A stretch of DNA of 64,000 nucleotides from Ziziphus jujuba (Eukaryota; Streptophyta; Magnoliopsida; Rosales; Rhamnaceae), in the NCBI RefSeq assembly GCF_031755915.1, contig NC_083386.1, positions 11,904,001 through 11,968,000 on the forward strand, read 5' to 3'. A program made the translations under genes and the position numbers. The notes under the pieces were generated by a model. That model worked only from the letters and a program-made list of their open reading frames with translations, did no database searches and was not told where the DNA came from. Below are positions 24,481 through 37,451 of the stretch, piece by piece; position 1 is the stretch's first letter, and every line of letters begins with the position of its first letter.

Positions 24481-26149
24481 TCGGCAGCAATAGGCCCTTG
24501 AAATATTTCCATACTTTAGGGTTGGAGACATTGTTTCCTCATAATAATCAATTAATGCTAAATAAACTCCTTAACTTTTTTATCATTTTGTTTTATGATA
24601 TAGTTTCAAAGCTCCTGTCCTGTCATATTCTCCTGATTTAAGGTTACCATGCTCTGTTTTTTTTTTTTTTAACCTTTTATTATTTGCAATGAAAAATCAA
24701 GTGGAGTCTTGTTCACTATAAAAGCATGAAGAGTGAGGCAAAGGAAAATAAAAAGCAGAATTTATCTTTTTTGTGCTTAGTTTTTTTTTTTTTTTTTTTT
24801 TTGGGTGAATTCTTTGTGCTTATAATTTAGTATTTTGAAACTATAGCACTTGCATGAATTTCTTGGCAAAACTGATGAAGAATCACAAGTAAAATTCATT
24901 GGGTTGGGGTTTTTCTGATCCATTCAGGAGCATTCAAATATTTAAATTATTTTTTTCTTAGTTTCTTTGTGCTAAGTTTACAATTTTGTAACTATATCAG
25001 TTACATGGATTTCTTGGCACAACTGATCATGAATCACTCGTGCGTAAAAATTCAATGGGTTGGAGTTTTTATGGTCAATTCAGGACCATTCAAATATTTG
25101 AGATTATTTATATATTTATTTATTAATTTTAAACATATTGATTGTGGACCTTGTAAGATTGTAAATTGCTTGAATTGATTGGATGATAGTGAACGAAGAT
25201 ACTAATCTTAGTACTAGAGTCAAGAATTTCAATTATTCTTTGCGAAAAAAAATGATTTTTAAATTTTTAATTAAGGGTTAATTATATTTTAATCTTATGG
25301 TATATTAGATTTTTGAATTTAAGATGTTTATATTGAGTTCTCAATTTACAATTTATTTTACATTAGTCTAATTCTCAAATTGATTAATAGAAGTTTAAAA
25401 TATTGACTAATTTTTTCAGTAATCAATAAATTGAATTTCTTTTTTTTTTTTACTTATTTTATTTGTAAATTGAAAAAAACTAATTAATTTTTTCAATATT
25501 TAAATTTTAATCAAGTTGAAATCTAATGTGCAACATTTTAAAATTCAAAAATCCAATATACACTTTGATTAAAGTACAAGGTATTAGAGTACAATTAATA
25601 ACAAACATAACACATTCAAAGAAAGAATTAGAAACCATGCTTAAGAAAAAAATACATATAACAAATTAATAAAATGTTAATTAATCATACATGTAACTTT
25701 CACTAATATATATATATATATATACATATATGTAGATACTTGTAGACAACAAATTAGAAATAATATGTGTTGCTTAATTAGAGCAGCTTATGCAAGCTAG
25801 TCCTGTATGTTGAGCTTAATTATTGTTATTTATTTGCACGATTCTTATTCACTTATTTGCTTTTTCTTTTACCTAAAATGAAAGAATAATTAAGTCGAAG
25901 ACAACATGAAAAGCTAACCTAAAATCCTTGATGAACAAGTTACATACACCATAAGCAATTTTCTTTTTTCTTTTTTTTTTTTTGGGATGAATAAGCATTT
26001 TGATATATGGTGGAAAATGAATTAATCCACCTGTATTGTATCTCCCTTCATATATATATTTTGATTTCTCTCTCTCGCTATATATATATATATATATATT
26101 GATTAATTGGAGAGTTTATGGTGGAAAATAAATTAATCCACCTGTATTA

Positions 26150-26201
<52 letters not shown>

Positions 26202-27292
26202 ATTTATCCCTCTCTTTTATATATATATATATTGATTAATTGGAGAATAGATCCATTACCATACCTTAAACTAAGGTTTTAAAAATTATCATTAATGATC
26301 ATTATTACATATATATATATATATATATATATGTATGTCATTTTACGCTTAGATATATTCTTTTCTTTTTCTCTTTTTTTCTTTTACCTCAAAAAAGCAA
26401 ATGGAGCTTGTTAACACAGCATGATCGATGGAGCCCAACACAAAACAATCTCTGGACTCAAACAAGCCAAGTATTAAACAAATAGCAAGCCCATTTCTCA
26501 ATTAAAATAACGAACCTTCCAGGAAGGAGCCTAGGAGATATTTACCATACAGCTTTTGTGTGTTCTTATCCTCTTTTGTTAATAAACAATATAAAATAGT
26601 TTATGATTCGTAGCCCCAAAAAAAAAAAAAAATTATGATCGTGAGAGCAGTACAGTATTCGAAATACCGAAAATACCTGTGTCAAACATTCTCTTATCTA
26701 TTTTACAGAGCTTCTTTCTTATTTTCCTCATTCCTGCTCTTTTGGGTAATGTCCAGGAGAGAAACTAACATATTTTTTTATGGAATTGAACGGAAATATT
26801 CCATGAGGTAATTTCTACACGTAGAGATAATTTGGTCAGTAGAATATTTATACGCGTCTAATGTTTTAAAAAAAATGTTGATATAGGTATTGATGTTACG
26901 AGGAAAAACTAATGTTTTAGATATTATGGATGAAAGTTTTCTAGCACAAAAATTTATCTTCAAATTGTTTATTAATATTTTGAATGCAATTAAACTTGAT
27001 AAAATGTAATTGTTAGTAAGTAAAAAATTGATTATGCAATGATTTATGCTCCTATTATTGACAAATTTTTTTTTTTTCAATTTTGTTGAAGATATAATTA
27101 GAAAGGTTGTTGTAAAAAACAATTCTAAGTATCAAAAATTTTCTTGGAAAAATAAGCAGAAAAATAAGCAAACTCATTGATATTGTGTTTCAGGATCTAG
27201 AGTACACTTTATCTATAACTGTTTTAAATGTTAAATGATAATATTATTTGTATATATCATTGTACAAGTTTTAATGTATATTTTTTCAAAGA

Positions 27293-27359
<67 letters not shown>

Positions 27360-28241
27360 TTTTGTGTATTTCATGCTTAAATTTGTATATTAGATTAATA
27401 GTTATCCATAAGTAATAATCATATTCTAAATATATCAGGTAAAAAAATTCAGAATTTATTTTTAAATATACATATATTTCAATTAAAAACTTTATGTGTA
27501 GTTGTTTTGTATAATATTTTAATATCTAATTTAATTATAATGAATTAATTTTCATATATGATTATCAAAATCATTTAGTACGATTACATTTCTCATGTGC
27601 ATCATATGGCTCAACGCTAGCAGAAAAAAAAATGTAAAGTTATCTTCAAGAAAAACGGTGTCTAGCAATAGCAAAAAAAGCTTTAGATATGAAATTTTAT
27701 GCTTGAAATTTAAACATATAAGTTCTTCAAATAGGGCAGAATAGGTGTCAACATCTCCCCTTTTTTTCTTTTTTTGTGGCTTTACCCAATATGGTATTTA
27801 GAAGTATATATGATTTTTATTATTCATCAAGAAAAGAAGCTGCAGAAGCAGCTAAACAACAACAGAAACAAAGCTATGCTTGAATATTAAAATTAAAATT
27901 ATTAATTTCATATATATATATATATATATATAGAGTTAGTTACCATAAATATTCACACACAATATGGTGGGGTTTGGTATTCTATTATATGGAATTTAAT
28001 GATAAGATAATACCCGCAATATGTTTATGAATTACATTTGTAATTAGAAGGTGACACATCAAAATATAAGCCTCGATACCCAGAAGAATAGCAAAACTAT
28101 TATATATGTATAATTTTATTTTATTGGATGAGGCTAGGACAGTTTATATTGATGGATTGAGGCTTGATTACATGTAATCGAGAGGTGAAATACCCCATAT
28201 ATATTACGTATAATCAAGTCCAATCATCGGGGTATAACAAT

Positions 28242-29718
28242 TTAAGTCTGCCGAGTGATATGAGCAATGAAAGAGTCGCATTCCAAGCGAGAAACTCCTC
28301 CATCAGCAGTAGCATTTCGAACTTTGGCACCCAAGTCTTGAGCTCTTTTCCTCATCTCAGCACCTTCATCTGGACCCATTAACCTTCTCAAAGCTTTATT
28401 AATCGTTGACGAACTCACAAGCTCATGTCTTCGTTCCCATTCCTTGACATTCAGTCCAACTTTGAGTACCTTAGTTATGAGCAGAGCATTGGTGGGTTGG
28501 TCTGTGTGCATTGGCCATGTTGCTATAGGAACTCCATAGCTGATGCTCTCCAAGCAAGAGTTCCACCCACAGTGACTCAAAAACCCACCTGTCGATTTGT
28601 GCTCCAGGATTTCAAGCTGTGGAGCCCAATCTCTCACCACCATTCCAATCCCTTTCGCTCTCATTCTCTCCTCGAACCCTTCTGGAAGTTCAACTCTTTT
28701 ACCATTATCCTTTTTATGATCTGCATCTCTAAATACCCAAATGAACTTTGTCTCGCTCAGCTCCAACCCGATAGCAAGTTCTTGAAGTTGTTCATCATGG
28801 TCCCCTATGGAAGTTGTTGTTCCGAAAGAGATGTACAAAACAGAGTTTGGCTCTTGCTTGTCTAGCCATTCCAACAAGCATTTGTGTTTGCCATTATTAT
28901 TGGAATTATAGTACTCTGTGTTCTTGGAATGTATTATCTGGTGTAAAGGCCCAATTGCCCAAATCATTCTATTCCGTTTCTCCGCAAGAAGATCAAGGAA
29001 AATACCGTCTATCAATCTGCACGTGTTGTTGAGAAAACCCACTGAAGATTGAACAAACTGTCGTTGGTAATTGATGAATTCGGAAATTTCTTTGCTAAAA
29101 TTTCCTTCAAGACATGGGATTTCAATTGGATCATTGAATTTTTTATCATCAGCACCTAATTCTTTTGGAATTAGAAGAAATTTTCCGGATTCCATGAAAA
29201 TGATTCGAGATAGAATACTGAAAGCAGTGGTTGGTTCGAAAATATAGGATTCAGCATTTGGTATAGAAGTCGAATCTTGAACCACAGACGATGCTAAATT
29301 GTCATGGATGATGACAATTCTTTTGGCTTTTTTTTGAGAGCTCATGAAGAAGAAGACCAACTGGTTGACGAAGGTTCTGGATGACATGGATCAGTGAAAA
29401 TCCAGAGGAGTTTGATGAGTTGGGATCGAAAAAAGGCATTGCGAAATCATGGAATTGAATTCTTGAAAAGTGATCATCATCAAGAGGACGACACGAACCG
29501 TGATGTTCAGCTCGAGTTCTTACCTGGAAATTGTGAACGGAAGAACCAGCATAATGAACAGGTATATTGTAGGATGAAATTAGAACAGAGAGTTGCAGAA
29601 CCTGGTTCATATGGCTATGAAGCGGAAATGGAACCATGATGACGATGATTGAATTAGTTTCTTCCAGGCCATGGTTCTGAACTTCCTGTTGCTGATGATG
29701 ACCATCATCGGTGGCCAT
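28242..29718 (-). pseudogene. UDP-glycosyltransferase, UGT93-like (copy 4), one-base frameshift
   Basis: Two overlapping frames together cover a full-length UGT. 29302-29718 encodes the N-terminal 128 or so residues (MATDDGHHQQQ..., catalytic H36). 28242-29387 supplies the rest, including partner Asp in VIIHDN, FGTTTS, PSPG box with HCGWNSCLES, and C-terminus FIAHITRQT. The break is a run of eight T on the plus strand (29328-29335) where copy 3 has seven, in the codons of LSKKAKR. Everything else is intact, including a TATA-like TTTAAATAT upstream (about 29831-29840). It may be a very young pseudogene or a sequencing error in a homopolymer. If the error is in the assembly, this is a fifth working UGT of the copy 3/5 subgroup. 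Confidence 0.85.
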
Positions 29719-31516
29719 TGATGAGAAGCTTGTACATATGTATATATATATATTTATGTATAAGAGGATTCAAAAGATTTTCTAGGTTCTAAAAATCTTG
29801 TAAGATGTAAAGTTTTCACTTATTTTCTGATATTTAAAATATAATAATTGTGGTCTCCGAGAAACTGTCCCTGCGGCACAACCACTATTTATCGATCTCG
29901 ACTTTTGAGGAATTAATGACAGTTTTGGATATTGCGTTAGTGCATACGTAAGCAAAGAAAAAAGATGGCTTCGTTTCGTTGCGTTTTGTTTTGTTATCGG
30001 TGAATTATTGCACTTTCACATGTGAAGTGATTTTCAAAGTGATAATCCAGTTCCATTGAAAGGACCAGCTAGTGTTCTTTTATTGGACATTGTATGGGTC
30101 CCTACAGGCTGGAAAATAACGTGGCCTTTTACTACGGAAAAACTCAAAGGATATGGGTATGCAATAGGTTACATTCCAATAAAATTGAAATCTACTGTAT
30201 TTCTCTTAATTTCTGAAAAATACATATGCATGTGTTATTGTAATTTTATTAAAAAATTAAAAACAATATTCTTTAGTCCTAATAATTGCAATGGTGATTT
30301 TCCCACATTGCAGTTGCAATGTTTGTTGTCAAAAAAAATAAAAAGAAGTGTCAATTTTTTTAGAAAAACTGATTTACATGATTTAATTTTCAAGGAATTA
30401 ATATTCCCAAACACAAAAGCAACTAAGTTGAATTTTATATTAGAAATTAAAAGTAAATTTATCTTTTTAGAAAATCTATATAACTAGTATTTTAAAAAAA
30501 AATTAAAAATGACATTAATATGGGAATAAATTTTTCAAACTTTTTTTTTCTGAATTTAAAAATATAATTTCATATTTTTTTTATTTTCTAACAAATATCC
30601 AAACATATTAAAATTTTCACTTTACTAAACAAATTAAATTGCCACTAACTTTACCAAACTAAAAACATTATTTATTTTTATTTTTTTTAATTTTTTCCTT
30701 ATCTTCGAAGGGGAGGTTTGATTTTATTTATTTTCATGCTTTTGATGTGCTTAATCATATTTGCATTTGAATTGTTTTAATGGGCTTAATCATGTTGTTG
30801 ACTTTGGCCAAAAAAAAAAAAAATGTAAATTAATGTTTGTTAACCTTTTTCTCTCTCTCTCTCTCTTTTTTTTTTTTCTTTTTTTTAGCTAACAATGGAC
30901 CATAATCTCTCTTAATAATATAAAAAACATCGTTTATCGCGGCTAATGACCATCATTAGTAGGATTTTATGTCATTTGATAAATTAAATAGTTATCTTAA
31001 ATTATTAATTTTTCCAAATTAAAATATTTTAATAAAATATCAATATAATTAAATAATGCCAATTAACAATAGTAAAACTTAAAATTTATTTGGACTTGTC
31101 ATCAGGGTCATTAATTAAATGTTAATCTTTCAATTCATTTTCAACTTTCTGACATACTTAGTAATATTTGCATTTGAATCGTTTAGCGGGTTTAAAAAAG
31201 ATATTCTTTCTTTACTGTCTGTTAATAATATTCATAGGGATTTTCCCATCATAATTATTTATTTAATTTTTATTTTCCCTGGCTTACTGTCTTGTTATTC
31301 AGTGCACTTGTTCTTTATCTTTTTCATTACTGAAAAACATGAAAATGGACTTACATGCATATGTTGCTGCGGCACTGTAACAAGGCACTCTTACATATAC
31401 CAAATTTTTTGTGTCAAATAATTTGACAATTTATAAATGATTGATAAACTAATAGTACTCTAAGATTATGGAAAATAAATTCACTGAAATAATGGCAACT
31501 TAATGGATATAAAAAA
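29719..31516. other. Intergenic: UGT copy 4 5' flank and start of right duplicate
   Basis: No gene. 30000-30110 resembles the promoter-distal flanks of copies 3 and 5 (CTAGTGTT... GGGTCCCTA). The 143-codon plus-strand frame at 30056-30487 starts in that flank and runs through AT-rich DNA without any motif. From about 30600 the sequence matches the left duplicate from about 17500. Confidence 0.5.
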
Positions 31517-34139
31517 TGATAACGATCTCTCCAGGATTCTTTCCAAACATCCGAAGTGGTCCTTTCTAGGGCAGCCCAATCAAATTTTCTATCAAAAATC
31601 CAGTAGAACTCCCTCTTAATTGGATATAACTTAATAATACAAATAAAATAACATGAATTTTTTTTTATGGAATTCTCACAAAATCATTAATCCTAATAAT
31701 ATAAAAGTTACAAATATTAGGTTAATCCACCAAAGTAATCTAAAGAGTACAATGAACCAATATAACATATAAAAAATACTCAATATAATGTATACTTCAT
31801 AATTCAATAAAAAGTACTCAATATAATGTATACTTCAAAATTCAATGAAGGAAAGAATATTTACTATTATTAGGGTCAAAGGAAAAGAAGCGATCATCAT
31901 CAGCAACAGAACACCATAGAAAAGATGAAGATGCTTGGATGTGATAGACTAAACCTTTCAATTGAGGTTCAACTAAATAATTTAAAAACAAAACTTTAAA
32001 ACAAACTCAATGAGCAGAGTAAAAAGTTCATCTATTTTGAAAAAAATCTTTCATATAATCCATGAATTTTCTCAAAGAAATAGTGAATCTCATATTTCAT
32101 ATGAAAATATTTGTAAATATGATACTAGTCATAACTTTCTATACTTAAATAAATAAATATTATTTTTCAAAAATATCATATAAGCAAAAATAATGATTCT
32201 ACAACCATAATTCATATGATATCAGAATTTGTGTGTCATGCCTAATACTAAATCTTATCATACGATCCTTAACATTCTAAGGCATCATAGAGCTAATAAG
32301 GGAGAGGAAACTTGTCATATAACTCTTAGTGTCCCTAAGCTGCTGCAGAGCTAGAACCTTTCAACCAACCTATACATCATATAATAATAGCAGAGAGTTG
32401 AGCCATATATATATATATATATATATGATTTCATAACCGAATTCATATCTATATCTGTAATTTTGGTATTGTTTGGTATACAATATCGTCAATCCATATC
32501 TCACATATATCTTACAACAAAATATCATTTATTTTCTTATATTCATATCCAAAAGCTTAATATAACTATTTAACATAACATATACAAATCATATATAAAT
32601 AAACTAAATAAGATAACCCAATTATCAATATTTTTTTAATGCCAAAAATATTACTATGTGAAGTTATATAGCAATAATCAATCTAACTACTTAAACTTTT
32701 TTAAATATCAAGATCCACAATTCCATTATGAGCATAGTAAAATTTATAAAAAGAAATAATAACTTTTATATATATTCACATATATTAACATATATAATTA
32801 TATAACCAAAAATTTATATAAAATTTCATAAACTTTAGAAAAACTATGAAACATTAATTTAACATGACCCAAAAATACTTAGAAAAATAAATCCACTTAC
32901 AGAGATATAGTTCATTCATAATTTGTTGTCAGAGTCTCCATCTCAGTGCCTAAAATATAACAATAACACTTCTTAGGCTTTCACAAGTTAAACTACAGAC
33001 ATTAGTGCTATCAAATATCTTAAAATAACTGTTACAGCACTCCAATTACCAAAATTTGTCATCAAATAGCCTAATTATACTGTGACCCTTAATACTTAAT
33101 ATCTAAATTTGGGATTTTTCATTCGAAGATCAGTTTGATGAAATTAAACTTTCACATGGGCCTTATTGACATCTAATTACACTAATTCAATTCCAATTTT
33201 ATCCAATCTACCCAATTATGTTCAAATAGAGTGCAATTTTGCTGGATATTAAATTAATTGATCCAAAAATGAAAAATTTATTAAATAATATCCAAAATAT
33301 ACAAACTTTATATCAATGGAAAGCTTGTGGAATAAGTAACAAGAATCTAAGCTCATCTTGGTCCAAAAATGTTATTGGTGGCCACACAACACGTCGAAAT
33401 TTTTTTCCAAATTTGATGTTGACGAATAAATCAAACCATGAAAATTTTCAACAAACGGAGATCAAATTTGTGCTCAAAGGGCCCAAAAATAGTGGGCAAG
33501 GGGTATCGGTCAAGCTGAAACAATCAAAAATCCAGTCAACCCGTTAATGACCCGTGATGGCATCGCCGCAACTTCGTCGGCCCGATCCCAGAGCCTCCAA
33601 GGGAATTAGTCCGGGAAATTTGGTGCTTTTGGTTGCATTGAGTGCTCTACCATGATAGCTGGCACATCTAAACATTGATGGTTGAAAAACAGAGAAAACC
33701 GACCTACATGGTCTGGTGGTGGAAACAGGTTAGGTAAACCTAGTTTTGGGTTCCATAGGTATGTAGGGTTTTTGGAATCTTTTTAGGTATTTTTGCAATC
33801 GTTCACTGTTGGACACTCTTTCTAATTTATTTATAAGGTCTTGGTTTACTAATAGATAAAAATCCGAGACTGGTTGAGATACTAATATAATAATGATGTT
33901 TAAAATTTTTCTCAAATCATAACTTTCTAATTATAACTTGAAATTGAGCATACAACTAGTTTATGAACTTGTACCGACAAACTCTACATAAGGGCATAAG
34001 ATTCAAAGCCAAAATCCATCTCCAAAAAAAAGTCAAATTTGATCCCATTTAAAAATTTATTTTCGTCAAACTTGATCAACCTTAGTCCAATCGTACAAAA
34101 TTTTAAATTCTTGATATTTTCTCATAATGGATCATTACA
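31517..34139 (+). mobile_element. LTR-type insertion of about 2.6 kb (probable long solo LTR)
   Basis: Absent from the matching position in the left duplicate (about 18510), so its limits can be placed. It begins TGATAACGATCTCTCC and ends GGATCATTACA. These termini are imperfect inverse forms of the TGTAACGA...TCGTTACA ends common in plant Ty3-type LTRs. Flanking 5-mers are AAAAA and AATAA (one mismatch). No gag or pol coding is seen; the 102-codon frame at 33239-33547 has no retroviral-type motif. Solo LTR is my best reading; a non-coding large retrotransposon derivative is possible. Confidence 0.55.
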
Positions 34140-34719
34140 AATAAGTTAGTTAAGAAATTTGCTAAGTCTAGATTTATTCATGTAAGAAAAATATCATATC
34201 CATCTCAACAAAATCAAACGGCTTTCCTTCATATACTTTTTTTTTTTTTAATTGAGTATTAAGAGAAACAAAATAAGAAACTATACTAATAAGGACTTTC
34301 CAAAATATGGTTATTTATTTAAAAACTATGTTGCCATTATTTGATATTATTGATAAAATTCTTTTGATGCAGCAAAAATGTCTATAGGATTCCCCGCTTA
34401 AATGGGGTGCCTAAAGATAGGGGGGAAAAAACAAAACTTGCTATGGGATAAAGTCTTTTATAATACATATATATTTTATATTCTATAAATAATGTATTTA
34501 TCTAATAGATTAATATAAAATATGTATATTTTATATCAAAATAAAGATTAAAACATTTTATATATATATAATGAAATTTTATAATGCGGACGGTTAGCAT
34601 CATGTTATGGTGTAAATGGCTTTAAAAATAACGATTTTTTAAAAAAATATCATCAAGTTTTATCTTTATGTGATAGAAATGATGATAATTTTTTCAAAGT
34701 ATACATGATAAAAATAGAT

Positions 34720-34775
<56 letters not shown>

Positions 34776-35152
34776 TGGGGAAAAGGGAATCTCCGATCCA
34801 CATTGCTTTAAAGGAATCGGGGAAATGAAGCGGTAAAAGAGCGTTACTGTGTGTTGCGTTCAGTTGTAATTCTCAAGCGGACGACCTTATGTGTTAAAAA
34901 ATGTACCTACATCATCTTCGTTCACTCAAAAAAATGCTCATGCATCGCATAACTAGGAGACAAATGTCGAGTGGCACAAAAATTTAGAGTGACTGTCATG
35001 AAGTCTATATTTGTACAAATAAAAAGAAATGGAAAGTTTCAAGAAAATGGTCTCTAGCAAAATGGTTTTAGAAGAATAACAGCATAAATTTTATGCCTAA
35101 TTTTTTAAACAATTCTTCAAATGGGGCAGAATAGCTTTATACGTCTTTTTTT

Positions 35153-35183
<31 letters not shown>

Positions 35184-35751
35184 TGCTTTTCACATTATGG
35201 CTTTTAGAAGTGTATATGAATTTTATTATTCATCAAGAAAAGTAGTTGCAAAAGCAGCTATCAACAGAAACAAAGCTATACTTTTACATTCAAGCTTGAA
35301 TTATTAATTTTAGAATTTTGATAAAAATAAGGATGCCATGAGGCTATGAGGATATCTTATGTAATAAGTCATGTCATCTATTTTGGTTATCATATAGCAA
35401 AAATAAATTATCAATTAAATTAAAAAAAAATTCAAACAACCTTTATAACAAATTTCAATAGGTTCCACGCAAATATGACATATCATTATTATTATTATTA
35501 CATAATTTAGGTTTTATTAAAAAATTCAAAATATATGTTTGGTTGATATGGTACCGTTTAGATGACATAGCTTGCTTATAAACTATTCTTACCATAAGAT
35601 CCTTACTATATATAAAATTACACAATACCTTCATACATTATCCTTACTATATATAAAATTACACAATACCTTCATAGGTTACATGTAATTAAGCTATGAT
35701 ACTGCCTTAATATAAGCATCAATGTCCATCATAGCAAGGCTAATATATATA

Positions 35752-35796
<45 letters not shown>

Positions 35797-36035
35797 ATTC
35801 TACGAGGCAACATTATTATAAATTTTGTCAAATACCCCATATATTACATGTAATTGAGCGTATGTCAAATAACAATAAAAGTACCACATCATCCTTGTAT
35901 ATGTATAAATTTTATTAAATAACCCAAATATTATACATGTAACTGGCGGTATGTCAAATAACTTATATATTACATGTAACTGGCTTTATGTCAAATAATA
36001 TAAAAGGTCCCACATCATCCTATGAAAATGTCTTT
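34140..36035. other. Intergenic: 3' flank of UGT copy 5
   Basis: No gene. Matches 18530-20540. Contains (TA)n tracts (34734-34770, 35752-35790), a 26-base G run at 35158-35183, the common UGT 3' block at 35040-35290, a 41-bp duplication at 35600-35681 (TCCTTACTATATATAAAATT), and repeated ATTACATGTAA-type motifs between 35835 and 35990. Confidence 0.55.
35158..35183. repeat. G26 homopolymer
   Basis: Twenty-six consecutive G follow a T run and a short A. The left duplicate has a long T run followed by only three G (about 20057-20086). Possible quadruplex former or an assembly artefact. Confidence 0.9.
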
Positions 36036-37451
36036 TCAAGTCTGCCTAGTGATATGAGCAATGAAAGAATCGCATTCCAAGCGAGAAACTCCTCCGTCAG
36101 CAGTAGCATTTCGAACTTTGGCACCCAAGTCTTCAGCTCTTTTCCTCATCTCAGCTCCGTCATCCGAACCCATTAACCTTCTCAAAGCTTTGTTAACCAT
36201 TGACGAGCTCACAAGCTCATGTCTTCGTTCCCATTCCCTAACATGGAGTCCAACTTTGAGCACCTGAGTTATGAGCAGAGCATTGGAGGGTTGGTCTGTG
36301 TGCATTGGCCATGCTGCAATAGGAACTCCACAGCTAATGCTCTCCAAGCAAGAGTTCCACCCACAGTGACTCAAAAACCCACCTGTCGATTTATGCTCCA
36401 GAACCTCAAGCTGTGGTGCCCAATCTCTCACCACCATTCCAATTCCTTTCTCTCTCATTCTCTCCTCGAACCCTTCTGGAAGTTCACCTCTTTTACCATC
36501 GTAGTCGGGGTCATCCATATCTGCATCTCTAAATACCCAAATGAACTTTGTCTCACTTAGCTCCAAGCCGGTAGCAAGTTCTTGAAGCTGTTGATCATGG
36601 TGCGCCATGGAAATTGTTGTTCCGAAAGAGATGTACAAAACAGAGTTGGGTTCTTGTTTGTCCAGCCAATCCAATAAGCATCTGTCTTTGCCACTGATTG
36701 AATTATAGCACTCTCTGTTCCTGGATGTTATTTGGTGTAGAGGCCCAACTGACCAAATCGTTTTGTTCAGTTTTTCAACCAGCATATCAACGAAAATACC
36801 ATCTACCAATCTGCACGAGTTGTTCACAGTGCCGACTGAATTTTGAGCAAATTGCTGTTGGTAGCCTATGAAATCAAAAATTTCCTTGCTAACACTTTCT
36901 TCAACATATGGGACTTCAATTGGGTCGGAGTTATAATTTTCATCGTGGGCTAATTCTTTTGGAATCGTAAGAAATATTCCCGATTCCAGGGAAATGATTC
37001 GGGATAGAACACTGAAAGCAGTGGTGGGTAGGAACATATAGGGTTCAGCATTTGGTATAGAAGTCCAATCTTGAACCACAGAGGAGGCTAAATTATCATG
37101 GATGATGATAATTCTATTGGCTTTTTTAGAGAGCTCATGAAGAAGGAGTGCTACTGGTTTACGTAGGTGCTCCATGGCATGGATAAACATAAATCTAGAG
37201 GAGTCGGGAGACAAAGGAGGAATTTGGAAATCATGGAATTGAATTTTTGAAAGTTGATCGTGGAGATGATGAGCTCGGGCTCTTATTTGGGAATTGTGAA
37301 TGGAAGAACCAGCATAGTGAACTGGTATATTGTAAGATGATATGAGGAAAGAGAGTTGCAAGACCTGGTTCATATGGCTATGCATTGGAAATGGAACCAT
37401 TATCACGATGACCGAATTAGTTTCTTCTAGGCAATGATTATTGGTGGCCAT
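36036..37451 (-). CDS. UDP-glycosyltransferase, UGT93 / zeatin O-glucosyltransferase-like (copy 5)
   Basis: Complete intronless UGT of 471 residues from MATNNHCLEETN. An in-frame ATG at 37517 would add 22 residues but lies only about 13 bp below a TTTAAATATC TATA-like element (about 37530-37539), so it is probably outside the transcript. Catalytic H26 (HSHMNQ), partner D119 (IIIHDN), PSPG box W344-Q387 (HCGWNSCLES), C-terminus FIAHITRQT. It aligns without gaps to copy 3, its partner in the segmental duplication. Differences cluster in the acceptor half and in the linker at about residues 309-325 (DADMDDPDYDGKRG versus DADIEDPDFNGEKG). Expected to be a cytosolic sugar transferase; the acceptor is unknown. 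Confidence 0.92.
   Translation of the reverse strand: MATNNHCLEETNSVIVIMVPFPMHSHMNQVLQLSFLISSYNIPVHYAGSSIHNSQIRARAHHLHDQLSKIQFHDFQIPPLSPDSSRFMFIHAMEHLRKPVALLLHELSKKANRIIIIHDNLASSVVQDWTSIPNAEPYMFLPTTAFSVLSRIISLESGIFLTIPKELAHDENYNSDPIEVPYVEESVSKEIFDFIGYQQQFAQNSVGTVNNSCRLVDGIFVDMLVEKLNKTIWSVGPLHQITSRNRECYNSISGKDRCLLDWLDKQEPNSVLYISFGTTISMAHHDQQLQELATGLELSETKFIWVFRDADMDDPDYDGKRGELPEGFEERMREKGIGMVVRDWAPQLEVLEHKSTGGFLSHCGWNSCLESISCGVPIAAWPMHTDQPSNALLITQVLKVGLHVREWERRHELVSSSMVNKALRRLMGSDDGAEMRKRAEDLGAKVRNATADGGVSRLECDSFIAHITRQT

Larger units (their letters stand above)
21960..28241. other. Intergenic between UGT copies 3 and 4
   Basis: No gene. 22000-26860 matches 37520-43290, the right half of the segmental duplication. 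Notable pieces are a 39-bp duplication at 23199-23272 (ACTTGGTAGAAAAGTCT), a (GT)21 tract at 24181-24222, a threefold 58-bp tandem repeat at 24312-24480, and related segments at 26005-26150 (GGTGGAAAATGAATTAATCC) that alternate with (CT)n and (TA)n tracts up to 26330. 26860-27640 is AT-rich. A 114-codon frame at 26778-27122 is composed almost only of AT-rich codons and has no motif. 27640-27880 is the common UGT 3' block of the next unit. Confidence 0.55.

Noticed and set aside
26778..27122. 114-codon minus-strand open frame
   Set aside because: AT-rich codons only (Asn, Ile, Lys, Phe, Leu), no family resemblance, not conserved in the duplicate near 43200.
30056..30487. 143-codon plus-strand open frame
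   Set aside because: Starts in UGT 5' flank shared with other copies where it is not open, then runs through AT-rich DNA. No motif.
33239..33547. 102-codon frame inside the LTR-type insertion as gag remnant
   Set aside because: No zinc knuckle, protease or polymerase motif.
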